This document shows, piece after piece, positions 1-8,838 of a stretch of 64,000 nt of DNA; position 1 is the first letter of the stretch; each line of letters opens with the position of its first letter. The stretch is taken from NCBI GenBank assembly GCA_002733605.1, contig NVWK01000006.1, forward strand, positions 1 to 64,000, given 5' to 3'. The notes beneath the pieces were generated by a model. That model saw only the letters and a list, made by a program, of their open reading frames with translations. It was not told the DNA's origin and searched no databases. The position numbers and the translations under genes were made by a program. Origin of the DNA: Robiginitomaculum sp. GTDB lineage: Bacteria > Pseudomonadota > Alphaproteobacteria > Caulobacterales > Maricaulaceae.

Positions 1-173
1 TAGGCGGCACTCCCGGTGCAGTCCGGCACAATTTGGGCGTTAGTCCAAATGCTCAACTGCAAACACCGTCTCCCCTCCAGCAAGCCAACGTGCACATGCC
101 TGTCCCGAAGAGGAGAACACTTTCAATATAAGGGCAGGGGAGAGGGCGTGGATAAAGTTATTTCACGTCCCGA

Positions 174-1121
174 TTATATGTCTCTATTATATGTTAGGGC
201 CATAAACACGTCTTCAAGGTCTGGCTCCTCGGTGCGCAAATCTGTGATGACCAACCCGCTGGCTTTAATCTGGTCCAGCAGATCAATGATAGACATGGAA
301 CCGGTGCGGTAGGCAATGGCCAGTGTGCCGTCGCGCCGTATCGTGCAATCAAGTGCGCTGAGCGCTTTCGGGATTTTTTTGATCGGCGTCTCCGGCGTGA
401 CGACCAGTGTTTTCTGGTCAAGACGCTTAAGCATGGTGTCCTTGTTCTCGTTCGCCGTGATCTCGCCATTATGGATAATCGCGATCTGGTCGCACAGGGA
501 TTCCGCCTCTTCCAAATAATGGGTCGTCAGGATAATGGTCGTCCCGCCCGCGTTTAATTCTTCCACATATTTCCAGAGCTGGCGACGAAGCTCGATATCC
601 ACACCGGCTGTCGGTTCGTCAAGGATCAGCACGGGCGGGGTATGGACAAGTGCTTTGGCAATCAAGAGCCGTCGTTTCATGCCGCCGGAAAGTTGCCTGA
701 CATAGGCATCGCGTTTATCGGCCAAGCCAAGGGCGGCGAGAATTTCATCACTACGGCGTTCCGACTTTGGCACCCCGTAATAACCCGCCTGATTTTCCAA
801 CGCTTGCCACGGGGTGAAATAAACATCCATGGAAATCTCTTGGGGCACCACCCCGATAGAGGCGCGGGCTTGTCGGGTCTGGGTGTCAATATCATAGCCG
901 CAAATCTTGGCCGTGCCGCCGGATTTGGTCACCAGTCCGGCCAATATATTGATCATAGTGGATTTGCCGGCCCCGTTCGGGCCAAGCAGTCCGAAAATAG
1001 ACCCGCGCGGCACAATCAGATCAATGCCTTTCAGGGCATTTTGGGCAGGTGATTTTTTGCTTTTCTTATAGGTCTTGGTCAGGCCTTTTAGCGTGATAGC
1101 AGGGGCAGTATCTTGATGCAT
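174..1121 (-). CDS. ABC transporter ATP-binding protein
   Basis: This is the nucleotide-binding subunit of an ABC-2 type exporter; it hydrolyses ATP in the cytoplasm to drive a partner permease. Walker A (GPNGAGKST) lies at about residues 47-55. The signature LSGGMKRR, the Walker B stretch LILDEPTAGVD and the H-loop TTHYLEEAE follow in the expected order. At 315 residues it has the usual NBD plus a C-terminal extension like that of NodI/CcmA/DrrA-type ATPases. No permease is visible in the window; it may lie beyond the left edge, downstream on this strand. The substrate cannot be inferred. It is divergent from the small zinc-finger gene. Confidence 0.93.
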   Translation of the reverse strand: MHQDTAPAITLKGLTKTYKKSKKSPAQNALKGIDLIVPRGSIFGLLGPNGAGKSTMINILAGLVTKSGGTAKICGYDIDTQTRQARASIGVVPQEISMDVYFTPWQALENQAGYYGVPKSERRSDEILAALGLADKRDAYVRQLSGGMKRRLLIAKALVHTPPVLILDEPTAGVDIELRRQLWKYVEELNAGGTTIILTTHYLEEAESLCDQIAIIHNGEITANENKDTMLKRLDQKTLVVTPETPIKKIPKALSALDCTIRRDGTLAIAYRTGSMSIIDLLDQIKASGLVITDLRTEEPDLEDVFMALTYNRDI

Positions 1122-1206
1122 TGTGTGTAGTTCCGATTGACCTAGGGGGTTGTGTGAAATAGATAGGGGTTCATGTGCTTCACATCAACCTAAAACGAGC
1201 CTGACC

Positions 1207-1371
1207 ATGCCTGAGACCAAACACTCCGAAATTATTGTCGTTACAGAACACCGCGTTTCGTGTGACGGCGGCGGCGGGAGCTTGGGCCATCCGAAAGTTT
1301 ATATGGATATGGGCCAGGGCGACAGCGTCCAGTGTAAATATTGCGACCTCAAATTCGTTCTCAAACACTAA
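1207..1371 (+). CDS. zf-CHCC zinc-finger domain mini-protein
   Basis: A 54-residue protein with ligands Cys19, His28, Cys43 and Cys46 (VSC...GHP...QCKYC). This is the zf-CHCC pattern found in short alphaproteobacterial proteins and in the C-terminal part of the mitochondrial complex I accessory subunit NDUFS6. The ORF track opens further upstream at 1150, but the family is short and starts with an MPE-like residue run, so ATG 1207 was chosen. It probably binds zinc. A link to complex I is family knowledge and cannot be shown here. It stands alone, divergent from the ABC ATPase. Confidence 0.85.
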   Translation: MPETKHSEIIVVTEHRVSCDGGGGSLGHPKVYMDMGQGDSVQCKYCDLKFVLKH

Positions 1372-1402
1372 ACCAAAACCCCTCTCTCTTCTCCCCCCAC
1401 AC

Positions 1403-1432
1403 CCGCTCATCCCCGAGACATCGGGGATCCAG
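1403..1432 (+). repeat. Palindromic intergenic repeat, copy 1
   Basis: A roughly 30-bp element beginning CCGCTCAT, with arms ATCCCCGA and TCGGGGAT, ending in ATCCAG. Related copies lie at 8745 (degenerate), 34289, 34382 (reverse) and 51320. It sits between the zinc-finger gene and the TonB-like gene, where it could act as a bidirectional transcript end. Confidence 0.7.
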
Positions 1433-1545
1433 TTCTTTGGCTGACATAGTTGGTTGAGGAAATACAATACCTGTCCCCCTATATGCGAAAACCAAATCCC
1501 CTAGGCCCAATCCCCTAGGGAAGAAGGAACGAGCTGCCCGCGCAT

Positions 1546-2478
1546 TTAAGTGTCCGTCAAAAATCTATACGTCCGTTTAAAATTACGGGTCACCACCGGT
1601 TCGCCGTCTATGGTGCGGGGATGAAACCGCGTCCGTTCCGCCGCCCGTCGGGCCGCGCGGATAAAGTCGCTCCGATACCGGCGCGCCACCACTTTGCCGA
1701 CATGTGTGTCCGTGACATAACCGTTCTCGTCAATGTCGAGGTTTAACACGACAATGGCCTGAATGCCTCTACGCTTGGCTCGCCCCGGATAGATAGGTTT
1801 GCGCGCCCGCCTGATACGGGCCTCCCTCACGTCCTGCCCATAAACATCGCGGTACGTATCGCGGTTTTGCCGTCTATATCTGAGGCTTCGACTTTTCGGC
1901 CCGCCTGCCAGTTTACGCGAACTGACGCGCCCAGTGTATTTTGACAGGCTCGCTTGATAGGCCAATGCATCCGGCAACAGGGATGCGGGCGGCGGCGGAT
2001 CGCTTAACGGCAGAGATTTAAGCTGGTCCATACGCAACAACTGTCCCCAACTCTCAAGGTAGCGATCGCGCGCGCCGGTCTTGTCCTCGATGCTCACATC
2101 CAGTGTGTAGACGGTTTCGGACAAGCGCGCCCATGCTCTGGTCTCGTGCAATTGCAAGACGCCGTATTGTATGCGGGCTGCGGGCGCGACGGAGCTATCG
2201 GGATAATACACCAAAAAATCTTCAAACCGCGCCAGTCGCAATCCCGTATGCGTTTCGCCCAATATACGGCGGTAGGCTGTGCGCGCCTTTGTATCGTCAT
2301 CGGGAGCGGCCAGAGTTTGCAAGACAGGCACATGGCTCCGTGCGATCAGGAACAGGGTCAAAAGACAGACAAACACAAGCCCACACATCACCAGTGCTGC
2401 AAATTTTCGCTCCGAAATGCTGAGCGTGCCTGTATCTTGGTCGCTATCCTGATCTGTATCTTGGTCAATGCCCGTCAT
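1546..2478 (-). CDS. TonB family protein (TonB C-terminal domain)
   Basis: An acidic N-terminal stretch with repeated D-Q-D-T is followed by one membrane segment (about residues 27-48, ALVMCGLVFVCLLTLFLIA). A periplasmic region then leads to a C-terminal domain of TonB type (IQAIVVLNLDIDENG, then RFHP and YRF). Such proteins transmit proton-motive energy from ExbB/ExbD to outer-membrane receptors, but the proline-rich spacer of classical TonB is absent and no exbBD lies nearby. It may therefore be a TonB-like accessory protein. The ORF is open from 2511; ATG 2478 (MTGID) is a plausible alternative to the upstream MYLK start. The two TonB-dependent receptors of this window are possible but unproven partners. 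Confidence 0.75.
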   Translation of the reverse strand: MTGIDQDTDQDSDQDTGTLSISERKFAALVMCGLVFVCLLTLFLIARSHVPVLQTLAAPDDDTKARTAYRRILGETHTGLRLARFEDFLVYYPDSSVAPAARIQYGVLQLHETRAWARLSETVYTLDVSIEDKTGARDRYLESWGQLLRMDQLKSLPLSDPPPPASLLPDALAYQASLSKYTGRVSSRKLAGGPKSRSLRYRRQNRDTYRDVYGQDVREARIRRARKPIYPGRAKRRGIQAIVVLNLDIDENGYVTDTHVGKVVARRYRSDFIRAARRAAERTRFHPRTIDGEPVVTRNFKRTYRFLTDT

Positions 2479-2584
2479 ATATGTCCCCGCACTGTTTGTC
2501 TTTAGATACACCTAATTTGGCGAAATTGAGGCAAATTTTATATCGGCTCTTGAAAAGGCGCTCGGCCCCGCGCACACTCATAGC

Positions 2585-5395
2585 ATGGATGTGAATCAGA
2601 TAAAAACAGTGCCTGTAGACGAAAATGCCCATGTGGTGTTGGTGGACGGGTCAGGCTATATTTTCCGGGCCTTTTATGCCCTGCCGCCCTTGACGCGCCG
2701 CTCTGACGGTTTGATAATCGGGGCCGTCGCCGGATTTTCCAACATGTTGTTCAAACTGTTGCGTGAACAGACCGGAGACGCACGTCCAACCCATTTCGCC
2801 GTTATTTTTGACGCCAAGGGCAAGACTTTCCGCAGTGAAATTTATGAGCAATACAAAGCCCATCGTCCGCCTGCGCCCGAAGATTTAGTGCCGCAATTCC
2901 CGCTGGTCCGCGAAGCCACCAAAGCGTTCGGCTCGCTCGCCATTGAAACACCGGGCTTCGAAGCCGATGATATTATTGCCAGCTATGCCCATATGGCCGA
3001 GCAAATGGGCGCACGGGTCACCATCATTTCCTCTGATAAGGATTTGATGCAATTGGTCAGCGACAAGGTCTGCATGGTCGATACTATGAAGAACAAAACC
3101 TTCTGGGCCGATCAGGTGGTCGAGAAATTTGGCGTGATGCCGAACCGCGTCATTGATGTGCAATCCTTGGCTGGAGACAGTGTGGACAATGTACCGGGCG
3201 TACCGGGCATCGGCATTAAAACCGCCGCCCTGCTGATCAATGAATATGGTGATCTGGACACATTGTTAGAACGCGCGGGCGAGATCAAGCAAAATGCCCG
3301 CCGCGAGAAACTGATCGAACACAAAGATTTGGCATTGGTCTCGCGTGAACTTGTCACCTTGAAACGCGACATGGATTTGGAAATCCCTATTGAAGCCTTG
3401 GCCGTGCAAGACCCTGACCGCGACACCTTGTTGGATTTCCTCAATGACATGAGCTTGCGCACATTGACCACACGGGTCATGGCCGCCATTGGCGAAGGCG
3501 ATACGGGGTCTTTGCGCAAAGACGACACCAAGTCTGAGAGCACCCCCAAAGCCCCGGTTTTTGACAAAAGCAAATACGAATGCGTGCAAAGCGAAGACCG
3601 CCTGCGCCATTGGGTCGACAGATGCACGGAAATGGGTGTCTGTGCCGTCGATCTGGAAACCGATAGCCTTGATAGTGCCGCCGCCAATTTGGTTGGCGTC
3701 TGTCTGGCGGTTGCGGATAACGAAGCCTGCTACATCCCGCTCGGCCATGTCGGCGGCGGAGATTTACTGGGCGAGGGCGCGCCAAAGCAAATCCCCATGC
3801 GCACCGCCCTCGATATTTTAGAACCCATGCTGCATGACCCGGCGGTTTTAAAAATCGGCCAAAATTTCAAATATGATCTGGGCGTGTTCCTGCGCCATGA
3901 TCTGTTCCCCGCGCCTTATGATGATACCATGTTGATCTCTTATGCCTTGGCCTGTGGGTTACACCGGCACGGCATGGACGATCTGTCCGAAATGCATCTC
4001 GGCCACCGCCCGATTTCGTTCAAAGAAGTCGCCGGCACCGGCAAAGCCCAAAAAACCTTCGACCAAATCACGCTCGACGTGGCCACCCCTTACGCCGCCG
4101 AGGACGCTGATGTCACTTTGCGCCTATGGAAACATCTAAAACCGCAATTGGTCACAGACCATGTGGCGACCGTTTACGAAACCCTTGAACGCGGCATGCC
4201 GAAAGTTCTGGCTAAGATGGAAAACGAGGGCATTAAGGTCGACAAAGCCGTTCTGGCCCGCCTGTCCGCAGATTTCGAGCAAAAGAAATGCGGTCTCGAA
4301 GCCGAAGCCCATGAACTATCTGGGCGCCCGTTCAATCTGGCCAGCCCGAAACAGCTCGGCGAAATCCTGTTTGACGATCTGGGCTTGCCCGGCGGCAAGA
4401 AAACTAAAACCGGCGCATGGCAGACCGGAGCAGGGGTGTTGGAAAAACTGGCCGATGCCCACGCCTTGCCGAAAATCGTGCTGGACTGGCGTCATTATGC
4501 CAAGCTGAAATCCACATATTCCGACACGCTCCCCAAAGAGATCAATGCCCGCACGGGCCGTGTCCACACCAGCTATTCTCTGGCCTCGACCACCACAGGA
4601 CGCTTGTCCTCGTCCGATCCCAATTTGCAAAACATCCCGATTCGCACCGAAGACGGCCGTAAAATCCGCAATGCCTTTATCGCAGAACCGGGGCAAATTC
4701 TGGTGGCCGCAGATTATTCACAGGTTGAGCTACGGGTCTTGGCCCACGCCGCAGATCTGCCCGCTATGAAACAGGCGTTCGCCGACGGGGTCGATATTCA
4801 CGCCCTGACCGCCAGTGAAATGTTCGGCGTGCCGATCGAAGGCATGGACAGTTCCGTCCGCCGTCGGGCCAAGGCGATCAATTTCGGGATTATCTACGGC
4901 ATTTCCGCCTTCGGTCTGGCCAACAATCTGGGCATTAGCCGCACAGAGGCCAAAGACTATATCGACAGCTATTTCCTCAAATTCCCCGGCATCAAAGACT
5001 ATATGGAAAACGCCAAGGACGAGGCGCGTGAACACGGCTATGTCAAAACCCTGTTTGGCCGTAAATGCTTTGTCAAAGGCATCAAAGACAGCAATCCGGC
5101 CATGCGCGGATTTGCCGAACGCCAAGCCATCAATGCCCCGATACAGGGCGCCGCTGCCGACATTATGCGCCGCGCCATGATCCGCATGCCCGACGCCATC
5201 AAGGCGGTTGAGGGTGCAAGAATGCTGTTACAGGTCCACGACGAATTGATCTTCGAAGTGCCACAAGACAGTGCTGAAACCCTAATCGGCGTGGTGCGGC
5301 CGGTCATGGAGAACGCCTGTGCCCCCGCCCTGAATTTAAGCGTGCCTTTGGTCGTCGATGCCAAGGCCGCGCTCAACTGGAATGACGCGCATTAG
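2585..5395 (+). CDS. polA: DNA polymerase I
   Basis: The 936-residue length is typical of a full three-domain Pol I. The N-terminal 5'-3' exonuclease (about residues 15-300) begins with LVDGSGYIFRAFYALPPL. The 3'-5' exonuclease (about 350-540) keeps the acidic motif AVDLETDSLD and IGQNFKYDLG, so proofreading looks intact. The polymerase domain carries motif A (DYSQVELRVLAH), motif B (RRRAKAINFGIIYGIS) and motif C (LLQVHDELIFEV). Its roles are removal of Okazaki primers and repair synthesis. It appears monocistronic, divergent from the TonB-like gene, with a 128-bp gap to the next gene. Confidence 0.98.
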   Translation: MDVNQIKTVPVDENAHVVLVDGSGYIFRAFYALPPLTRRSDGLIIGAVAGFSNMLFKLLREQTGDARPTHFAVIFDAKGKTFRSEIYEQYKAHRPPAPEDLVPQFPLVREATKAFGSLAIETPGFEADDIIASYAHMAEQMGARVTIISSDKDLMQLVSDKVCMVDTMKNKTFWADQVVEKFGVMPNRVIDVQSLAGDSVDNVPGVPGIGIKTAALLINEYGDLDTLLERAGEIKQNARREKLIEHKDLALVSRELVTLKRDMDLEIPIEALAVQDPDRDTLLDFLNDMSLRTLTTRVMAAIGEGDTGSLRKDDTKSESTPKAPVFDKSKYECVQSEDRLRHWVDRCTEMGVCAVDLETDSLDSAAANLVGVCLAVADNEACYIPLGHVGGGDLLGEGAPKQIPMRTALDILEPMLHDPAVLKIGQNFKYDLGVFLRHDLFPAPYDDTMLISYALACGLHRHGMDDLSEMHLGHRPISFKEVAGTGKAQKTFDQITLDVATPYAAEDADVTLRLWKHLKPQLVTDHVATVYETLERGMPKVLAKMENEGIKVDKAVLARLSADFEQKKCGLEAEAHELSGRPFNLASPKQLGEILFDDLGLPGGKKTKTGAWQTGAGVLEKLADAHALPKIVLDWRHYAKLKSTYSDTLPKEINARTGRVHTSYSLASTTTGRLSSSDPNLQNIPIRTEDGRKIRNAFIAEPGQILVAADYSQVELRVLAHAADLPAMKQAFADGVDIHALTASEMFGVPIEGMDSSVRRRAKAINFGIIYGISAFGLANNLGISRTEAKDYIDSYFLKFPGIKDYMENAKDEAREHGYVKTLFGRKCFVKGIKDSNPAMRGFAERQAINAPIQGAAADIMRRAMIRMPDAIKAVEGARMLLQVHDELIFEVPQDSAETLIGVVRPVMENACAPALNLSVPLVVDAKAALNWNDAH

Positions 5396-5523
5396 AGCCG
5401 CACATGAGAGCCGAAAATTAGAGATGCGTGATATAAATAAAAATTTATGTCGAAAAACGGGTTGTTTTAAACTATAAGTTGGCCATCTAAAGAGGCAGGT
5501 ATTTAACGAAAACGGAGATCGAG

Positions 5524-6342
5524 ATGAAGAATATACTTATGGCGGCAGTGGCCGTTACCGCAATTATGGTCAGTGGCTGTCAAGGCACGGTTGCAACAGG
5601 CGATGACGCAGCAAAAACAGAGGCAAGTATGACAACAGATCAACGTGATATCGGCAATCGCGGCGCGGTGATGATGGCGATTCAGGGCCTGGATCGTACC
5701 GATAAAGACAAAGAAAATGACGAAATGCGCAAAGCCGCAGAGGTGTTGGAATTTGCGGGTATCTGGCCCGGCATGACCGTCGTCGAAATGGAAGCCGGCA
5801 GCGGATATTATACGGATTTAATGTCGCGTATCGTCGGTGAAAACGGCAAAATTATCATGCAAAACCCGACAGCATTTGATGTGTTCATCACAGCCGAAAC
5901 CATGGAAGCCAGACTGGCACCTCTCTCGAATGTCACATTGACCAAAACCAATTTTGATCATCTGGAGGCATCAAAAAACAGCGCCGATGTGGTCACATGG
6001 TTCCTTGGGCCGCACGAATTGTTTTATATTCCCGACAACGGAGTTGCACTCGGCGATGCCGAGAAAACCTATGCAGAGATTTTTCGGGTTCTGAAGCCGG
6101 GCGGCAATTTTATCGTGCTTGATCACGCGGCCGCAGAAGGTACACCGGAAACATCGGGCGGAGATACCCACCGCATTGATCCGGCGACCGTGCGCGCCCA
6201 CGCAGAAAAAGCCGGCCTTGTGTTTGTGTCGTCAAGCAAAGCGCTCGCCAATGCGGAAGATGATCACACACTGAACGTGTTCAACCCTGAAATACGGCGT
6301 AAAACCGATCGTTTTTTACATAAATATACCAAACCAAAATAG
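5524..6342 (+). CDS. Predicted class I methyltransferase, lipoprotein-type N-terminus
   Basis: A 272-residue protein with a signal peptide and a lipobox ending at Cys19 (IMVSGC). It continues into a Rossmann methyltransferase fold: motif I VVEMEAGSGYYTDLMSR at about 85-100, and later FRVLKPGGNFIVLDH. It matches what I recall of the COG4798 family of predicted exported methyltransferases. A Shine-Dalgarno GGAG stands 6 nt before ATG 5524. It is odd for a SAM-using fold to carry an export signal; the substrate and even its activity are unknown. gpmA follows after 15 nt, so the two may be cotranscribed. Confidence 0.8.
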   Translation: MKNILMAAVAVTAIMVSGCQGTVATGDDAAKTEASMTTDQRDIGNRGAVMMAIQGLDRTDKDKENDEMRKAAEVLEFAGIWPGMTVVEMEAGSGYYTDLMSRIVGENGKIIMQNPTAFDVFITAETMEARLAPLSNVTLTKTNFDHLEASKNSADVVTWFLGPHELFYIPDNGVALGDAEKTYAEIFRVLKPGGNFIVLDHAAAEGTPETSGGDTHRIDPATVRAHAEKAGLVFVSSSKALANAEDDHTLNVFNPEIRRKTDRFLHKYTKPK

Positions 6343-6357
6343 CCACCGGATACAATT

Positions 6358-7080
6358 ATGACAAAACTAGCCCTGTGCCGTCATGGCCAAAGCGAATGGA
6401 ATTTACAAAACCGGTTTACCGGCTGGGTAGATGTAGATTTAACCGAAAAAGGCGTGGCGGAAGCCCGTCTTGGCGGCGAGCTTTTGGCGGCGCAAGGTAT
6501 CCGGTTTGACGCCGCTTTTACCTCGTTTCAAACCCGCGCCATCCGCACCCTTTGGCTCGGGCTGGAGGCCATGGACCAATGCTATATCCCTGTGACCAAG
6601 GACTGGCATTTAAACGAGCGTCATTACGGCGGTCTCAGCGGCCTGAACAAGCAAGAGACCCGCGACAAGCACGGCGACGAGCAAGTGCATATCTGGCGCA
6701 GAAGCTTTGATGTGCCCCCACCCATCGTTGGCCCCGAGCATAAATACCATCCTTCTAATGATCCGCGTTATGCCGGTATTGATCCGGCGAAATTACCGGG
6801 CGGGGAGAGCTTGCAAATGACTCTTGATCGGGTCATTCCGTATTTTGACATTATGATCTCGCCACAGATTATTGCGGGCAAAACCCTGCTGATCTCGGCC
6901 CACGGCAATTCCCTGCGCGCGCTGTTAAAGCATTTATTCCACGTCTCGGACGACGATATTCCGGGCTTTGAAGTGCCGACCGGCAACCCGCTTGTCATCG
7001 ATCTGGCCGACGGGACATTAAATGTCACCGCCGCCAAATACCTTGATGAAAGCCGGGCTAAGCCTTTGCCGCCGATTTAG
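6358..7080 (+). CDS. gpmA: 2,3-bisphosphoglycerate-dependent phosphoglycerate mutase
   Basis: Interconverts 3- and 2-phosphoglycerate in glycolysis and gluconeogenesis. The phosphohistidine motif CRHGQSEWN (His9), the ENLFTGW-like NRFTGWVDVDLTEKG, the acid-base region LNERHYGGLSG and the second catalytic His in SAHGNSLRAL are all present. The length of 240 residues is usual for the dPGM family. Its last 23 bp overlap the 3' end of the convergent MATE gene, so neither coding tail can change without altering the other. Confidence 0.97.
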   Translation: MTKLALCRHGQSEWNLQNRFTGWVDVDLTEKGVAEARLGGELLAAQGIRFDAAFTSFQTRAIRTLWLGLEAMDQCYIPVTKDWHLNERHYGGLSGLNKQETRDKHGDEQVHIWRRSFDVPPPIVGPEHKYHPSNDPRYAGIDPAKLPGGESLQMTLDRVIPYFDIMISPQIIAGKTLLISAHGNSLRALLKHLFHVSDDDIPGFEVPTGNPLVIDLADGTLNVTAAKYLDESRAKPLPPI

Positions 7081-8536
7081 GGCTTTCTTGCGCAGGGTTG
7101 GGTTGCCCCCACGCCAATCGCCAAAACCGGTAGCTTAAAAATACCGATGCACTGAGCAGGCCAAATAACAACCCGTACCAGATACCCTGTGCCCCAAGCG
7201 GGGTTTTAAACGCGAGATAGGCCGCGACCGGAAACCCGATCACCCAATAGCTAATGCCCGATGCCACCATCGGCCAGCGCACATCTTTCAATCCGCGCAG
7301 GATCTGGTTGGCGGACACTTGCACCGCGTCGAAAAACATGAAAGCGGCGGCCAGCGGCAGGAATGACGCCACCAATGCAATCACGATCTGGTTTTCGGGC
7401 TGGCTTGTGTCCAGATACAGGCTGGCCACCCCGTGCGGCCAAAGCGCTACCGGTATGGCAACGACCATAATACCGATGACCGAGGCCACCATGGTCACCA
7501 GACCCGCCCGCCTGACCGCGCCGTGATTTTCGGCACCGGTCGCCAATCCGACCCGGATTGCCCCCGCCATAGAGAACCCCCACGGGAACATGAACGCCAG
7601 TGTCGCCACATTTAGGGCAATCTGGTAAGCGGCCACTTCCATCACCCCGATCAGGCCTATCAACAACACGCAGGCATTAAACAACATGCCTTCGAACACG
7701 GTGGTAATACTGATAGGCCAGCCAAGCATGACCACGTCGCGAAACCGGTCCCAATGGGGCCGAAACAGGTGTTCGAAAACCCGAAACGGCGCAGATGTTT
7801 TGTCCTTGTTCACATAGATCACAAACATGAAAAACCCGACTGCATAGGACATTGAAGACGCAATACCGGCCCCGACCAGTCCGAGTTTTGGAAACCCGAA
7901 CAGCCCAAAAATCAGCAAGGCGTTCAACCCCGCATTTATCAAAGTGGTCAGAAGTGCCAAAACCAACGGTACGCGGATTTTCTCGATCACGGCCAGATAG
8001 TTTCGTAACACCATCGTGCCCAACGCAAACGGCCACCCTGCCGCCAACGCCAGCACATAGCCGCCGGCCTTGGCAGATTGGGCCGGGTCTTGCCCCGCCA
8101 GCAGGGACAAAGGCTCGGCCATCAAGACAAGCACCAGCATAAATGGACACATGATGACAATCGTCCACAGGGCCATGCGCACGGATACCCGCACACTATG
8201 CCTGTCGTTTTGGTCTGCGCCGAGGGCCTGCGAGATCAGAGGCGACACGGCCATAACCGGCCCAAAGCCCAACATCCAGAGCAGGAAGTAAATCACCGTG
8301 CCGAGCGAGGCGGCGGCCAAATCTTGCGGCCCCAATCGTCCGATCATTAAAATATCAATTGTAAAAATAGAAAACTGCGCCAATTGGGTTAGCGCCATAG
8401 GGATGCCAAGCCAAAGCAAAGCTTTCAGCTCTCCCGACCATGTGTCGGGCAGTTCAACCTTTTGCGGTTGCGGCGTTTGTGTAAGTTCAGTCATTATGTA
8501 TCCGTAGGAAAAAAAGTGTAAATCTGCTGCGGACAT
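7058..8536 (-). CDS. MATE family multidrug/metabolite efflux transporter
   Basis: An inner-membrane antiporter of the NorM/DinF superfamily with about twelve hydrophobic segments over 478-492 residues. The start MALTQLAQFSIFTIDILMIGRLG-type repeat of the family is visible in TM1-2. Two starts are possible. ATG 8536 has a GGAG 7 nt upstream, but that GGAG is the 3' arm of a terminator hairpin. ATG 8494 (MTELTQ) gives a conventional N-terminus. The gene follows a structured leader with its own promoter and terminator (see 8537-8728), which suggests control by attenuation or RBS masking. The substrate is unknown. Confidence 0.93.
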   Translation of the reverse strand: MSAADLHFFSYGYIMTELTQTPQPQKVELPDTWSGELKALLWLGIPMALTQLAQFSIFTIDILMIGRLGPQDLAAASLGTVIYFLLWMLGFGPVMAVSPLISQALGADQNDRHSVRVSVRMALWTIVIMCPFMLVLVLMAEPLSLLAGQDPAQSAKAGGYVLALAAGWPFALGTMVLRNYLAVIEKIRVPLVLALLTTLINAGLNALLIFGLFGFPKLGLVGAGIASSMSYAVGFFMFVIYVNKDKTSAPFRVFEHLFRPHWDRFRDVVMLGWPISITTVFEGMLFNACVLLIGLIGVMEVAAYQIALNVATLAFMFPWGFSMAGAIRVGLATGAENHGAVRRAGLVTMVASVIGIMVVAIPVALWPHGVASLYLDTSQPENQIVIALVASFLPLAAAFMFFDAVQVSANQILRGLKDVRWPMVASGISYWVIGFPVAAYLAFKTPLGAQGIWYGLLFGLLSASVFLSYRFWRLAWGQPNPAQESPKSAAKA

Positions 8537-8566
8537 AAAAAAACTCCGAAGCGGGAAAGCTCGGAG
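8537..8566 (-). terminator. Intrinsic terminator abutting the MATE start codon
   Basis: On the minus strand CTCCG...CGGAG forms a stem extended by AGC/GCT around a TTTCCC loop, with one bulged T. It is followed directly by seven T and then ATG 8536. The 3' arm contains the GGAG that would be the ribosome site for this ATG, so the same hairpin could both end transcription and hide the ribosome site. Confidence 0.75.
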
Positions 8567-8693
8567 GGCGAAGGTCTAAAAGTGTTTTTTCAACTTAAGA
8601 CAATCGATCACGCGAGCCTACAAAGGCACATACCGAAAAAATTCGGCACCCATGTAATGTTGGCAAAATTTTCATTGGCTCTCTCGCGTTAAG
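8567..8693 (-). ncRNA. Candidate structured leader or small RNA upstream of MATE gene
   Basis: Read on the minus strand, ACGCGAG (8683-8689) near the predicted RNA start pairs with CTCGCGT (8610-8616). An extra GCC/GGC closes the stem after a 4-nt bulge. Inside lies a hairpin CCGAA/TTCGG (8633-8646). The RNA would run from about 8693 to the terminator at 8537, roughly 155 nt. It does not match the SAM, TPP, guanidine, 6S or SRP RNA signatures that I know. Whether it is a cis leader or an independent sRNA is undecided. Confidence 0.45.
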
Positions 8694-8699
8694 TATCCG

Positions 8700-8728
8700 T
8701 CTCTAGGAGAAGGGAACAGGCCTGTCAA
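8700..8728 (-). promoter_or_regulatory. Candidate sigma70 promoter for the MATE leader
   Basis: On the minus strand a perfect -35 TTGACA (8723-8728) stands 17 bp from a weak -10 TAGAGA (8700-8705). This puts the start near 8693, just before the ACGCGAG arm of the leader stem. Confidence 0.45.
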
Positions 8729-8744
8729 CGGGAATAAAGTAAGT

Positions 8745-8766
8745 CCAGCCTGCGCAGGGTGAGCGG
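8745..8766 (-). repeat. Degenerate palindromic repeat copy
   Basis: CCAG then the palindrome CCTGCGCAGG then GTGAGCGG. The ends match the reverse orientation of the CCGCTCA...CCAG repeat family. Apart from this element, the stretch between the MATE leader promoter and the next gene shows nothing I recognise. Confidence 0.4.
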
Positions 8767-8838
8767 GAATGTAAAACAAGGCGGGCAATATAGGATTCAA
8801 GGCTTGGTGTCATCAGTGTTAGGTTGTAGTATGGCTGA

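Noticed and set aside
1-173. 16..312 plus-strand ORF at the left edge
   Set aside because: Low-complexity translation and overlap with the end of the ABC gene; I see nothing certain in these first 173 bases.
1498-1522. Repeated CCCCTAGG motif near the TonB-like gene as an operator
   Set aside because: Two short copies in an intergenic spacer next to a palindromic repeat; too little to support a function.
8537-8693. 6S RNA, SRP RNA, tmRNA or guanidine riboswitch for the MATE leader
   Set aside because: None of the signature sequences that I know for these RNAs (for example the SRP GGAAGCAGCC loop or the guanidine ACGR loops) is present.
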